In this document: positions 43,901 through 53,280 of the stretch, piece after piece | How the letters are laid out: every line of letters starts with the position of its first letter | Numbering within the stretch: the first letter of the stretch is position 1 | Origin: Dehalococcoidia bacterium | GTDB lineage: Bacteria; Chloroflexota; Dehalococcoidia; Lucifugimonadales; UBA3495 | Assembly (NCBI GenBank): GCA_021295965.1 | Contig: JAGWBI010000004.1 | Coordinates: 1-64,000, forward strand | Length of the DNA stretch: 64,000 nucleotides | Direction of reading: 5' to 3' | The notes under the pieces: model-generated | Seen by the model: the letters and a program-made list of their open reading frames with translations, nothing else | Database searches by the model: none | What the model was told of the DNA's origin: nothing | Translations under genes and position numbers: made by a program

Positions 43901-44539
43901 ATGCCGGAAGCGGTTGCATACATCGACGGATGGAATTTTTACTACGGAGCTGTCAGGAACCGGCCGGGCTTGAAGTGGGTGAATCCGAGGGCAATGCTGG
44001 AGAGGTTATTGCCGCACGAGAGCATTACCACTATCCGGTACTTTTCAGCTCCGCTGGTTAAAAGTGTCGCTGATCCGGGCGCATTGGCCCGGAGGTCAGT
44101 TTATTTCCGGGCGTTGGCTACTATATCTGGTCTGGTTATCCACGAGGGGCGGATGGCGATCAGGACAAAAAGGGGCGTGGTGTTGCCAAAATCGACGCCG
44201 CCTCAATTGGCGACGATTGAAGTATTTGAGGAAAAGCGCACCGATGTTAATATTGCATCGCACTTGTTGGTGGACGCTTTTGGAGGCCGGTACGATACTG
44301 CCGTGGTAGTATCCAACGACTCGGATTTGACTACGCCTATTGATATGGGGGTGAACCAGCTGGGCAAAGGAGTGATTGTAGTCAATCCTTACCCGGTCAG
44401 AAGGCAGAGCAGCGAGTTGCGGAGGGCCGCATCACGGACGATACCGGCAATCAATGCTTCGGTGTTGAGGGCCAGCCAGTTCCCGGACAGGCTCACCGAC
44501 GCACGGGGCAGTTTCACACGGCCCGGTTCGTGGGTGTAA
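43901..44539 (+). CDS. NYN-domain ribonuclease-like protein
   Basis: The 212-residue protein matches the NYN branch of PIN-like nucleases. Metal-binding acids are visible in AYIDGWNFYYG, EEKRTDVNIASHLLVDA and VVVSNDSDLTTPI, the usual D...D...SNDSD order. It probably cleaves RNA; such genes occur both as housekeeping and as toxin or defence components. No antitoxin-like partner is seen; the convergent neighbour is a GIY-YIG nuclease gene 20 bases away. The leader has a hairpin. Confidence 0.85.
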   Translation: MPEAVAYIDGWNFYYGAVRNRPGLKWVNPRAMLERLLPHESITTIRYFSAPLVKSVADPGALARRSVYFRALATISGLVIHEGRMAIRTKRGVVLPKSTPPQLATIEVFEEKRTDVNIASHLLVDAFGGRYDTAVVVSNDSDLTTPIDMGVNQLGKGVIVVNPYPVRRQSSELRRAASRTIPAINASVLRASQFPDRLTDARGSFTRPGSWV

Positions 44540-44559
44540 CTGCCGCGAAAAGTAGCTCA

Positions 44560-45054
44560 TCAGGAAGTTTCGAAACTATTGTAGCCTCCTTGCTCCAGAG
44601 TAGTTCCTAACTCTAGCGCGGCATATAACTCAAACGAGTACTGCTCATAGTCATCGTTTACCTTTACGATGCGAAACTGCATCTTGCTGACACGTTCTCT
44701 TGCCTCACTGAGAGTATTGGGATAATTTTTAACATCTGCATTGGTTATTCGTGAAGAAGGCTTACCGGGTATTCTCATAGGCTCAATATCTAGATCTGTC
44801 AAACATTTTTTTGCCAACAGGTAAGCAAAAGTGGCCGATTTGGTGTTGCTTACGTGTTGATCGATCCGACTAGGCAGATTTTTTGACCGCCCGACATAAA
44901 TGGGCTTGCCGTTTTCGTAGAGCACGTAACAGCCCTTACGGGGAAGGTCGCCCTGATTATCGGGGGTGCGAAAGTTGTCCAAGTTCAGGGTTTGCAGTAG
45001 TTCGGGCATTTTGTCGATAACATTTTTCCAAGCCTGTAGTTTCTGGTTTGTCAT
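44560..45054 (-). CDS. GIY-YIG nuclease-domain protein
   Basis: The 164-residue product has the GIY-YIG core GCYVLYENGKPIYVGRSKNLPSRIDQH, with the first motif relaxed to CYV and the second as YVG, followed by the catalytic Arg. The C-terminus (about 70 residues) is unknown. The DNA is visibly AT-richer than its surroundings, indicating transfer. ATG 45054 has AAGGA at a good distance; ATG 45063 is an alternative. It faces the NYN gene tail to tail. Target, if any, unknown. Confidence 0.8.
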   Translation of the reverse strand: MTNQKLQAWKNVIDKMPELLQTLNLDNFRTPDNQGDLPRKGCYVLYENGKPIYVGRSKNLPSRIDQHVSNTKSATFAYLLAKKCLTDLDIEPMRIPGKPSSRITNADVKNYPNTLSEARERVSKMQFRIVKVNDDYEQYSFELYAALELGTTLEQGGYNSFETS

Positions 45055-45101
45055 CGTTACCATCCTTATCTAACTGGGTGTGGCCGACGTGTAGGTGAAG
45101 A

Positions 45102-45126
45102 CGGGGCGAATGTTAAATTCGCCCCG
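45102..45126. repeat. GGGGCGA palindrome, copy 5
   Basis: CGGGGCGAAT and ATTCGCCCCG form a 10-bp perfect stem with a 5-base loop, in the gap after the dihydropyrimidinase-like gene. Confidence 0.7.
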
Positions 45127-45152
45127 ACGTTTTTGCGAGATGCGACTGTCTG

Positions 45153-46577
45153 TTACCCAATCGGCCGGCTGGTCACCTCCCGGTCCACCTTGCGGGGGAG
45201 CCACTGGCCGAAGCCGGCCGGCGCGGTTAGTTGGCCGTTCTCCACGGCCACCGTGCCGCGCATGATGGTCATCACGGGCCAGCCCTCGATTTCGAACCCT
45301 TCCCAGATGCTGTAGTCGCTGATGTGGAAATCGTCCATGGTGAGGCGCTTCTTGATGGACGGGTCGATGAGGGTGATGTCGGCGTCGCTGCCGGGGGCCA
45401 GGGCGCCCTTGCGCGGGTACAGGCCCATGATGCGGGCGCAGTTGGCCGAGGTCACGTCCACGAAGCGTTGCAGGGACATTCCGCGCTTGGACACGCCCTC
45501 GCTGTAGGTGATGCCCACGCGGGTCTCGGCTCCATTGTGGCCGCCGGTGACGTCCCGCACCGTCTTGCCCTGGATCTTGAGGTTCCAGTCGGTGCAGTAT
45601 TCGTCGGTGGCCATGGTATGCAGGCCGCCCCAGGCGATGCCTTTCCACAACATGGCGGCGTCTTCCGGTGATTTCAATGACGGGTAGGTGTGGTACTTCA
45701 TCCCGTCTTCTTCTTTGTAGTTGTTGGCGTTGAAGCAGGCGTAGTTGTGCAACGTTTCGCCGTAGGCCGGCACCCCCCGGTTGCGGGCCTCGCCGATGGC
45801 GTTGATGCCTTCGCGGGCGCTGACGTGGACGAAGTACACCGGAGCGCCGGTCCATTCGGCGACGCGGAGCACGCGGCGGAAGGACACGTCCTCGGACTCG
45901 TTGCTGTGGACGAGGGGCATGTTCCACCACTCGTTTTGCTCCTCCCGCTGGAGCTTTTCGTACATGTACTGCACCATGTCGTCGTCCTCGGAATGGACGA
46001 GGAGCATGGCATCGTTGCGCTGGATGACCTCCATCAGGTCGTGAAGGTGGCCCATGCCCACCTTGCGCGGTTCGCCGGACATCTCGGGCGGTCGGATGTT
46101 GGTGGTGAAGATCTTCACGCTGGACCAACCTCCCTCAATGTACTCATGCAGCGATTCCAGGGTGCGCTGGGGTATCTCGCCCAAGAGCATCAGGTGGTGG
46201 GCGTAGTCGGCGTATGAGTTGCCGCGCCAAGAGTTGTTGCGCTCCTGGATGGCCTCTTCGATGGTGTTGCCGGGATGGTGGATTGCGAAGTCCAGCAGGG
46301 TGGTGGTGCCGCCGAACAAGGCGGCCCGGCTGACCTGCTCCGGCGGTGCGGTGCGCAGGTTGCCCGGCCCCATGATGGGCGCGTCGATGTGGGCATGGGG
46401 TTCGATGCCGCCGGGAACGACGATCTTGCCCGTAGCGTCGATGACACGGCTTACGTCGTCAGTCATGGTGTTGGGCGCGGTGATGGCGACGATCTTGTCG
46501 CCCTGAATACATACGTCCCAGTCGCCCACGCCCCAGGGCGTGACGACCTGTCCGCCGCGTATTATCAAGTCCAGCAT
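45153..46577 (-). CDS. Dihydropyrimidinase/D-hydantoinase-like amidohydrolase
   Basis: The 474-residue cyclic amidohydrolase has metal-binding HxH in GIEPHAHIDAPIMG, a probable carbamylated lysine in WSSVKIFTTNI, and further His ligands in MLLVHSEDDD and YFVHVSAREG; ATDEYCTDW holds the late Asp. It hydrolyses a dihydropyrimidine, hydantoin or similar cyclic amide. No beta-ureidopropionase or carbamoylase is adjacent. A divergent 2-hydroxyacid dehydrogenase gene lies upstream. Exact substrate unknown. Confidence 0.9.
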   Translation of the reverse strand: MLDLIIRGGQVVTPWGVGDWDVCIQGDKIVAITAPNTMTDDVSRVIDATGKIVVPGGIEPHAHIDAPIMGPGNLRTAPPEQVSRAALFGGTTTLLDFAIHHPGNTIEEAIQERNNSWRGNSYADYAHHLMLLGEIPQRTLESLHEYIEGGWSSVKIFTTNIRPPEMSGEPRKVGMGHLHDLMEVIQRNDAMLLVHSEDDDMVQYMYEKLQREEQNEWWNMPLVHSNESEDVSFRRVLRVAEWTGAPVYFVHVSAREGINAIGEARNRGVPAYGETLHNYACFNANNYKEEDGMKYHTYPSLKSPEDAAMLWKGIAWGGLHTMATDEYCTDWNLKIQGKTVRDVTGGHNGAETRVGITYSEGVSKRGMSLQRFVDVTSANCARIMGLYPRKGALAPGSDADITLIDPSIKKRLTMDDFHISDYSIWEGFEIEGWPVMTIMRGTVAVENGQLTAPAGFGQWLPRKVDREVTSRPIG

Positions 46578-46745
46578 TTTTGTCCCTCCGGGTACGACGC
46601 GAGCCGACGGCAGATCGGCTCAAGCCGATTTGGATGGGCGCAGTATAGCGCAAAACCACGGAGGCGACTGAGGCTAACCTTTCGGGAGATATGGGATTAC
46701 AATGCACACCGAAAACGCCGGACAGACAAAATGGAGGTTAGCCCC

Positions 46746-47699
46746 ATGGCATTCAAGCTGGTGATCTGTCCGCCCAACTACCAGGAGCATTGGGAAGGGC
46801 GGCTGCGCGAAGAGATTCCCGACATCGACGTTCACGTTTGCCCCACCGTTGGGGAGGCGATGGAGGTGATCGGAGACGCTGACGCGGCCTTCGGCGACAT
46901 TGTGCCGGAACTGTTGGAGCGGGCACAAAACCTGAAGTGGATAGCGTGTCCGCAGGCCGGACCTCGGGCCGGGTATTATCACCAATCGCTGGTCGAAAGC
47001 GACGTGGTTGTCACCAACACCAGGGAGATCTACAACGACCATATCAGCGCCCACATCATGTCGCTGCTGCTGGCGTTCGCCCGGGGGTTGCAGGTGTACA
47101 TACCCCAGCAGGTGGCCGGAGTGTGGCGTCAGGGATACCAGACCATCTACCTGCCCGAGGCTACTGTCGTAGTTGTAGGCGTGGGAGGCATCGGCGGCGA
47201 AACGGCGAGGCTCTGCGCGGAGTTCGGGATGACGGTGTTGGGGGTTGATCCGCGGTTGCCGGAACCGACTTATGGAGTAGCAGAGCTGCTCCGGCCCGAT
47301 GATCTGTTGACGGTCCTGCCCCGTGGAGACTTCGTCATCGCAACCGTACCGGAAACCCCTGAGACGCAAGGGATGTTTGGGGCGGCGCAGTTCCGAGCCA
47401 TGAAGAACAGCGGCTTCTTCATCAACATCGGGCGTGGCGCTACCGTAATTCTCGACGATCTGGTGGGTGCGCTCCGGTCGGGTGAGATTGCCGGCGCCGG
47501 GCTGGATGTGTTCCAGATTGAGCCTTTACCGGCGGGCCATCCGCTATGGAGTATGCCCAACACGCTCATCACGCCTCATGTGGCCGGCAACGGGCCGTAT
47601 CTCGACGACCGGCGCACGGAGCTCTTTATCGACAACTGCAAACGCTTCAACGAAGGGCGGGAACTGCGCAACGTCGTGGATAAGGCAAACTGGTTCTGA
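46746..47699 (+). CDS. D-isomer specific 2-hydroxyacid dehydrogenase
   Basis: The 317-residue enzyme interconverts 2-keto acids and D-2-hydroxy acids with NAD(P)H. The Rossmann motif is VVVVGVGGIGGETARLC. The catalytic set fits R in NIGRGATVILDDL, E in FQIEPLPAGHPLW and H in LITPHVAGN. The N-terminal catalytic lobe begins FKLVICPPNYQEHWE. ATG 46746 is chosen: the GGAGGT site lies just before it and inside the alternative reading from 46731. Substrate not resolved. A palindromic repeat follows. Confidence 0.9.
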   Translation: MAFKLVICPPNYQEHWEGRLREEIPDIDVHVCPTVGEAMEVIGDADAAFGDIVPELLERAQNLKWIACPQAGPRAGYYHQSLVESDVVVTNTREIYNDHISAHIMSLLLAFARGLQVYIPQQVAGVWRQGYQTIYLPEATVVVVGVGGIGGETARLCAEFGMTVLGVDPRLPEPTYGVAELLRPDDLLTVLPRGDFVIATVPETPETQGMFGAAQFRAMKNSGFFINIGRGATVILDDLVGALRSGEIAGAGLDVFQIEPLPAGHPLWSMPNTLITPHVAGNGPYLDDRRTELFIDNCKRFNEGRELRNVVDKANWF

Positions 47700-47705
47700 T
47701 CCAAC

Positions 47706-47733
47706 GTAGGGGCGAATAATTATTCGCCCCTAC
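47706..47733. repeat. GGGGCGA palindrome, copy 6 (perfect, 28 bp)
   Basis: GTAGGGGCGAATAA is followed at once by its exact inverse. It lies between two convergent genes, 6 bases after the dehydrogenase stop. A further small hairpin (TTCCCG...CGGGAA, 47746-47763) follows. Confidence 0.8.
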
Positions 47734-47781
47734 TCCGTTTCTGGATTCCCGTGAAAGCGGGAATGACAGTGTTGCTACGCG

Positions 47782-48771
47782 CTAGTTGGGGAACCACATT
47801 ACCGAGGAAATTTCGCTGAACTCCCGGTCAAACTTGTTCCATGACGCGCCGGCGTCGTCGGACCGGTACAGGTAGCCGTAGCGGCTTCCAGCCAGCAGGA
47901 AGTCCGGGTTCTGGGGCTGAGAGTTCACCACCCACATAGCGGTGTTGGGCTCCACCGGCAGGGACAGGCTGTTCCAGGTCGCGCCGGCGTCGGTGGAGCG
48001 CATCACGACGCCGGTGGAGCCGGGCGTGGTGTCGCCGAAGGTGGTGAAGATGGTCTGGGGGTCGTCGGCCTTCACCTTGATGCCGCGCGGGTAGCCCAGG
48101 GGGAAATTCTGCCGCACGTCGAGGTTGCGCCAGGTCCCGCCGTCGTCCTCGGTCAGGAACACGTCATCGTTGACCATCACCACTACCCGGTGGGGAGGGC
48201 CGGAGGTCACGGTGACGTTGTGGATATCCAGGTTGGGGATGTCCTGGTGGGGGACGGTTTCCCAAGTGTCGCCGCCGTCGGAACTGTGGCGCAGGCCGTC
48301 CACCTCGATGCCAACCCACACGCTGTTGCCGTTGGTGGGATCGATGGCAATGCCGGTGACGCGCGGCACGCCCACGGCGGGGCACTCGGCGGCAACCTCG
48401 CAGGGGCGCAGTTCCCACGTCGCGCCACCGTCGCGGGTGCGATAGATCTGGCACGGATCAGGGGTTCCGGTTCCGGCAAAGCCGACCTGTGGGTTGTTAG
48501 GGTCGAAGGCGACGGCCCAGACGGCAGTGCCGTTCATGGGTGTGTCGATGGAACGCCAGGTGTCGCCGTTGTCATCACTTCGGATGATGCCCCGGTCACA
48601 GCCGGCCAGGACGCCGGACTCGCTGCCCGGGATGGGGGTGAGGCATCGCACGACCGCATCGGAGTGGATGCCCTGGGTGATGCCGACGCGCCGCCAGGAC
48701 TGGCCGCTGTCGGTGCTGCGCATCACGCCCTGCCCGGCGGTGCCGACGAGTATGGTGATTCCGTTTGCCAT
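47782..48771 (-). CDS. BNR/YCF48-like beta-propeller (sialidase-like fold)
   Basis: The 329-residue protein has repeated Asp-box motifs: STDSGQSWRRV, SDDNGDTWRSI, TRDGGATWEL, SSDGGDTWETV, TEDDGGTWRNL, STDAGATWNSL and SDDAGASWNKF, about one every 40-45 residues. This S-x-D-x-G-x-T-W pattern makes six- or seven-bladed propellers of sialidases and photosystem/VPS10-type proteins. No catalytic arginine triad of sialidases is evident, and there is no signal peptide, so it is likely a binding protein in the cytoplasm. Role unknown. Confidence 0.8.
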   Translation of the reverse strand: MANGITILVGTAGQGVMRSTDSGQSWRRVGITQGIHSDAVVRCLTPIPGSESGVLAGCDRGIIRSDDNGDTWRSIDTPMNGTAVWAVAFDPNNPQVGFAGTGTPDPCQIYRTRDGGATWELRPCEVAAECPAVGVPRVTGIAIDPTNGNSVWVGIEVDGLRHSSDGGDTWETVPHQDIPNLDIHNVTVTSGPPHRVVVMVNDDVFLTEDDGGTWRNLDVRQNFPLGYPRGIKVKADDPQTIFTTFGDTTPGSTGVVMRSTDAGATWNSLSLPVEPNTAMWVVNSQPQNPDFLLAGSRYGYLYRSDDAGASWNKFDREFSEISSVMWFPN

Positions 48772-48934
48772 GGTGAAGCCTCCTTACTCGCGTCCTCTCC
48801 GCAGTTTAGGGAAGGGACGCACGTTGCGGATACAGTGTATTTGGCGACATAATAACGCCGGCGACACGAAAAATGCTAGCGGGGACGGCCGAATGAACCG
48901 TCCCCGCCGGCGCTCTGTTGTTGATGACGCCTTG

Positions 48935-50473
48935 TCAGTTGCCGTCGCCCGAACCGGGGGCCGGTGCTGGGGAACCGCCGGCCGGAGCAGGTGCGGTATT
49001 CGCCGGAGCCGCCGGCTCCGCGCCGGTGCGGTACTCTGGGGGCAGCTGCTCCTCCCAGTCGGGCAGTTGATGCTGGTGAGTGTTAGGCAGGCACAAGATG
49101 GCGATGACCCCGCCCAGGCTCATCAAGAAGGACAGCAGGATAGTCCAGCAGTAGGGGTTGTCCAAGATAACCGGGAAACCCAGCTCGGTGACGCCGATGT
49201 ATAGTCCGCTGCCCAACAGCGCTCCACTGGCCATGCCCGCGCCGGCTCCCATCATCTGGAAACCGTAGGCGCTGCCAATGGGAGCCCTGCCGTAGTATTG
49301 GCGGTTGATGATGGGGAAGGCGGACATCTCACCGCCGAAGCCGATGCCAAACAATACGGCGAAGAGGTAGAACATCCACAGTTCGTTGGCGAACAAGAGG
49401 ATCAGCACCGGCGCGAACTGGAGGGTGAAGCAGGCGGCCATCACCCACTTGCTGCCCAGCAGGTCCGCTGCTATGGGAGCGCCAAACCGGGTTATGGTGC
49501 TGGTCAGGTGCATGGTGCCCGCGATGGTGATGCCGATTCCCGTGGCGCCAAGCAGGGCCTTGTCCACCCCCTGATAGCCGCCTTCCGGCGCCAGCAGGTC
49601 CACCACCATGACCTGGAGAAACATGATGATGATGGCGTGGCCGGCGCATCCCCAGTAGTGAATTCCGACCAGGTTCCAGAAGGTACCGGTTTTACGCGCC
49701 TGGCGGAGGAAAATCCGAGCCCGCTCTTTGGCGCCTCTTCCGGTGGTAGGCGCGGACCGTATCGGCTCGTTGGGGTCGGCGCCCAACTGTCGCATCCCCA
49801 CGTCTTCCGGGGAATTGTGAAAGAGGCGAGTCAGCAGCAGGAGGACGACGCCGCCCACGATACCGGGGATCCAGAAGGCCATCCTGATGCCAATGCTGTC
49901 GGCGCTGAATACCGGGAAGGCTTCTGCCCATTGCCCGCCTGGCCCGAGCGAGAAGAAGGCGACCAAACCCAGCATTATGCCCGGGACCATCACCGGCCCG
50001 ACTCCCTGGGAGGACTGAAGCAATCCCATGCCCAATCCCAGGTGGCGGCGGAACCAGGACGTCACGGACACCGTGAGCGGCACCTGGAATATCCCCATGG
50101 AGGCGCTGAGCATCACGCCAAAGAAAAGGTAGAGATGCCACAGTTCGGTCATGAACCCCGCGAGGATCATGCTGACGATATACAGAGACGCGCCCAACGT
50201 CAGCGTAAACCGGGCGCCGTATCGATCGCCAAGCCATCCGGAGGGCGGGCCGAACATGCCAGACACTACCCATTGCAGGGAGAACGCGAACAGGATGAGG
50301 CCGGGGCTCCAGCCAAACACCTCGGAAATGATGGGAACCAGTGCCGGAAAAGACATGCGGAACGACGACGACACCAGTCTCATCAATGCCGTGATGAAGA
50401 CGATCACCCAAGCATAGTGGATCTGGCGCCCAGCGAGCGCAAACTCCGCGGGTTTGAAATTTACTGCGGACAT
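48935..50473 (-). CDS. MFS transporter (oxalate/formate antiporter-like)
   Basis: The 512-residue protein resembles the OFA or monocarboxylate branch: YAWVIVFITALMRLVSSSFRMSFPALVPII at the first helix, GPPSGWLGDRYGARFTLTLG as motif A, and SFRRHLGLGMGLLQSS-type linker (WFRRHLGLGMGL). A long loop between helices 6 and 7 and a low-complexity Pro/Ala/Gly C-terminus are present. It may carry an organic acid, which would suit the 2-hydroxyacid dehydrogenase nearby; this is conjecture. Its promoter is divergent from copA. Confidence 0.85.
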   Translation of the reverse strand: MSAVNFKPAEFALAGRQIHYAWVIVFITALMRLVSSSFRMSFPALVPIISEVFGWSPGLILFAFSLQWVVSGMFGPPSGWLGDRYGARFTLTLGASLYIVSMILAGFMTELWHLYLFFGVMLSASMGIFQVPLTVSVTSWFRRHLGLGMGLLQSSQGVGPVMVPGIMLGLVAFFSLGPGGQWAEAFPVFSADSIGIRMAFWIPGIVGGVVLLLLTRLFHNSPEDVGMRQLGADPNEPIRSAPTTGRGAKERARIFLRQARKTGTFWNLVGIHYWGCAGHAIIIMFLQVMVVDLLAPEGGYQGVDKALLGATGIGITIAGTMHLTSTITRFGAPIAADLLGSKWVMAACFTLQFAPVLILLFANELWMFYLFAVLFGIGFGGEMSAFPIINRQYYGRAPIGSAYGFQMMGAGAGMASGALLGSGLYIGVTELGFPVILDNPYCWTILLSFLMSLGGVIAILCLPNTHQHQLPDWEEQLPPEYRTGAEPAAPANTAPAPAGGSPAPAPGSGDGN

Positions 50474-50495
50474 GATCCTCTCCCTGAATTGAGGC

Positions 50496-50525
50496 AGTAT
50501 GCTCCCGGTGTAAACGGCATGTCAA
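50496..50525 (-). promoter_or_regulatory. Promoter of the OFA-like MFS gene
   Basis: Minus-strand TTGACA (50525-50520), 18-bp spacer, CATACT (50501-50496), 23 bases before ATG 50473. Confidence 0.6.
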
Positions 50526-50555
50526 GGAAAGGGCCGCCTCATTATCATCCACTGC

Positions 50556-50561
50556 TATAAT
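50556..50561 (+). promoter_or_regulatory. Extended -10 of copA
   Basis: TGC-TATAAT; -35 is not evident. It overlaps the Met at 50560, so translation must begin downstream at ATG 50611. No CopY/CsoR-like operator was recognised. Confidence 0.6.
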
Positions 50562-50610
50562 GCAAGAAGTTTGGTACGTAATCAGTCACTGCCCCGGTGT
50601 GCCTGCAACT

Positions 50611-52938
50611 ATGTCGCAACAGAGTTCCAAAACGTTGGTCTTTCCAGTGGCCGGGATGACCTGCGCGGCATGCGTGTACCATGTCAGCGAGGCGCTGCGC
50701 TCCGTGGAGGGGGTGTCCGATGTGAGCGTCAACCTGGCGACCGAGCGAGCCACGATCAGCCTGGCTTCGGCCGATGGTGCCCCAGTTCCAGCCGTTGAAA
50801 CCCTGGCAAAAGCCGTTGGCGACGCCGGCTATCGCATGGATACGGCCCCGGTTGCCGACAAAGGGCCCGGAGCAGTTGCTGATTCGCCACGAGCACGAGA
50901 CGCCAGAACGCTACGAACACGATTGGCGGTGGCGTTGCCGGTCGGAATTGGGCTGCTCCTGATCAGTTTTCCGGCCCTGCCTTGGGTCACCGGTTTGTTC
51001 TCATTGGGTTGGTGGTATCCGGTGCTGTTGTGGGCAGCGGCTACGCCGGTACAGCTGTGGGCCGGATGGCCTTTCTACGTGGCCGGTTGGGCCGGGCTGA
51101 GACGCTTGAAACCCAACATGCACACCCTTATTGCCCTGGGAACCTCCGTTGCCTACGGGTACAGCGTAGTAGCGACGCTGTTGATGGTGTTCGCCCCTGG
51201 AGCGATTTCAGTGGCGGGGCATCAACTGCATTTCGACATGGCGGCGATCATCATCGCCCTGATCCTGCTGGGCAGGTGGCTGGAAGCGCGGGCGTTATCG
51301 CGGACGTCGGACGCCATCGGAAAGCTGTTGGATCTGCGTCCGCAAACTGCCCATCTTATGCGGGGGGACGGCGTCGTGGTGGATGTTCCCGTGGACAGGG
51401 TCGATGTCGGCGATACTTTGGCGGTGCGTCCTGGGGAACAGATACCGGTGGATGGGGAGGTGACCAGCGGCGTTTCGACCGTGGACCAGTCCGCTTTGAC
51501 CGGCGAGAGTATGCCGGCCGAAAAGTCCCCGGGAGTTTCCGTATTCGCCGGGACGATGAACGGAACGGGCGCTTTCCTGATGCGCGCGTCCCGCGTGGGC
51601 GCGGACACAACATTGGCGCAGGTTATACGGCTGGTGGAGGAAGCCCAGGGCTCGGCGGCTCCGGTGCAACGTCTCGCCGATCGGGTCGCTGCATGGTTTG
51701 TGCCTGCGGTGGGCATGATCGCGCTGGCGGCGGCGGTGCTGTGGCTATTCCTGGGGCCCGACCCGTCGATCCGTTACGCCATGCTGACGCTGGTGGCGGT
51801 TTTCATCATCGCCTGTCCCTGTGCGCTGGGTCTCGCGACGCCGACGGCCATCATAGTTGGCGTCGGCCGATCGGCCGAGCGCGGCATATTGATTGGCAGC
51901 GCGACGGCTTTGGAAACTGCCCATCGCGTAAACGTGGTCGCGCTGGACAAGACCGGAACCCTGACCACGGGTCGACTCCAAGTTATGGACATCGTCCCAG
52001 TGGCAGGAATTACGGAGGATTTCGTTCTGGCGTCCGCAGCCTCGGTTGAGTTGTTATCCGAGCATCCCATAGGAACAGCGTTGCGCCGCCGCGTAGAGCA
52101 GGAAGGACTGACACTTGCCGGAGCCACCGGATTCGCCGCGCACCGGGGATCCGGCGTGACCGCCGTGCTCGACGGTGAGCCAATCGCAGTAGGCAACGCG
52201 GCTCTGATGGGAGATATGGGAATCCCGGTGTGCGAAGAGATGTCTGCTACGGCAAATGAGTTGGCGCGACAAGGAAACACCCCCATGTTCGTCGCCCATG
52301 GGGGCAGCTTGCTCGGCGTCATTGCTGTAGCGGACACCGTGAAACCGGGAGCGCAGCAGGCGGTGGCCGCGTTGCGCGGCATGGGTGTTCGCACGATCAT
52401 GCTTTCCGGAGACCGACCCGAAGTGGCTTCCGCTGTAGCCTCCGTTTGCGGCGTGGATGAATGGCAGGCGGAAATGCTGCCGGGAGACAAATCGGATGCC
52501 ATAATCAGGATGCAGGCTGACGGGAACGTGGTTGCCATGGTGGGCGACGGGATCAACGACGCCCCGGCTCTGGCTTTAGCTGACGTGGGCATCGCGATGG
52601 GCGCCGGTTCGGACATAGCAAGGGAATCGGCCGACATTACGCTGATGCGCGACGACTTGGCGGGCGTTACTACCTCCCTGCAAATGTCGCGGGCGACGAT
52701 GCGGACCATCCGGCAAAATCTCTTCTGGGCGTTCTTTTACAACACCATGCTGATCCCAGTGGCAGCAGGCGTTCTTTACCCAGTGTTTGCCGCTTTGGGC
52801 GGCGTGCCGAGTGGCCTGACCTTTTTCTTCGGTGACGCGGGTTTTCTGAACCCGATCCTGGCGGCGTTGGCCATGGCCTTCAGCTCGGTAAGCGTGGTGA
52901 GCAACTCATTACGATTGCGTCGCGCCAACGTGGGCTGA
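50611..52938 (+). CDS. copA: Copper-transporting P1B-type ATPase
   Basis: The 775-residue pump exports Cu+ using ATP. An N-terminal metal-binding domain has GMTCAACVYHV (C18, C21), the transmembrane metal site is ACPCALG, and phosphorylation occurs at the Asp of DKTGTLTTG. SEHPIG is the P1B His-Pro motif and VGDGINDAPALA the hinge. The TGES actuator loop is seen as TGESMPAEK. ATG 50611 is set by the -10 box upstream. The YHS gene after it may assist copper handling. Confidence 0.95.
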   Translation: MSQQSSKTLVFPVAGMTCAACVYHVSEALRSVEGVSDVSVNLATERATISLASADGAPVPAVETLAKAVGDAGYRMDTAPVADKGPGAVADSPRARDARTLRTRLAVALPVGIGLLLISFPALPWVTGLFSLGWWYPVLLWAAATPVQLWAGWPFYVAGWAGLRRLKPNMHTLIALGTSVAYGYSVVATLLMVFAPGAISVAGHQLHFDMAAIIIALILLGRWLEARALSRTSDAIGKLLDLRPQTAHLMRGDGVVVDVPVDRVDVGDTLAVRPGEQIPVDGEVTSGVSTVDQSALTGESMPAEKSPGVSVFAGTMNGTGAFLMRASRVGADTTLAQVIRLVEEAQGSAAPVQRLADRVAAWFVPAVGMIALAAAVLWLFLGPDPSIRYAMLTLVAVFIIACPCALGLATPTAIIVGVGRSAERGILIGSATALETAHRVNVVALDKTGTLTTGRLQVMDIVPVAGITEDFVLASAASVELLSEHPIGTALRRRVEQEGLTLAGATGFAAHRGSGVTAVLDGEPIAVGNAALMGDMGIPVCEEMSATANELARQGNTPMFVAHGGSLLGVIAVADTVKPGAQQAVAALRGMGVRTIMLSGDRPEVASAVASVCGVDEWQAEMLPGDKSDAIIRMQADGNVVAMVGDGINDAPALALADVGIAMGAGSDIARESADITLMRDDLAGVTTSLQMSRATMRTIRQNLFWAFFYNTMLIPVAAGVLYPVFAALGGVPSGLTFFFGDAGFLNPILAALAMAFSSVSVVSNSLRLRRANVG

Positions 52939-52982
52939 CCGGCAACGGGCAATTTGATAGCCCAAACCCACTCCGGCTCTGT

Positions 52983-52988
52983 TACAAT
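52983..52988 (+). promoter_or_regulatory. -10 box of the YHS gene
   Basis: TGT-TACAAT, about 35 bases before ATG 53024, showing that the YHS gene can be transcribed separately from copA. Confidence 0.45.
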
Positions 52989-53023
52989 CGCCGTACACCA
53001 TTGCTACAGGCTGGGAAACTATC

Positions 53024-53257
53024 ATGGCAACTGCAACGGACCCGATCTGCTCGATGCAAGTGGACATTGACAACCCCAACGGCGGTACCAGTGAATACGA
53101 AGGGCAGACCTACTACTTCTGTGCGCCGGGCTGCCGGATCGCGTTTGAGCGTGACCCGGAAGGATGGGCGTCCGGACGCAACAAACCCATAGCTATGGAG
53201 GAACCTCAGCCCCAACCACTGACAATCGTGCGGCGACTGTTCCGGCGAGGGAAATAG
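53024..53257 (+). CDS. YHS-domain small protein
   Basis: The 77-residue protein holds a YHS domain: TDPICSMQVDIDN followed by YEGQTYYFCAPGCRIAFERDPEGW. The three cysteines (PIC, FC, GC) are positioned to bind metal. YHS domains are often fused or next to copper and heavy-metal P-type ATPases and are thought to deliver or sense metal, which fits the copA context. The basic C-terminal tail RRLFRRGK is unusual. A palindrome separates it from convergent secA. Confidence 0.88.
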   Translation: MATATDPICSMQVDIDNPNGGTSEYEGQTYYFCAPGCRIAFERDPEGWASGRNKPIAMEEPQPQPLTIVRRLFRRGK

Positions 53258-53280
53258 GCAGTGGTTATACAGCGCAACGG

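Noticed and set aside
47782..48771. True sialidase
   Set aside because: Asp-boxes are present, but the catalytic arginine triad and signal peptide are not seen; the motif is structural only.
49298..50560. 420-residue frame antisense to the OFA-like MFS gene
   Set aside because: Gln/Glu/Arg/His-rich shadow frame; the opposite strand encodes a clear membrane transporter.
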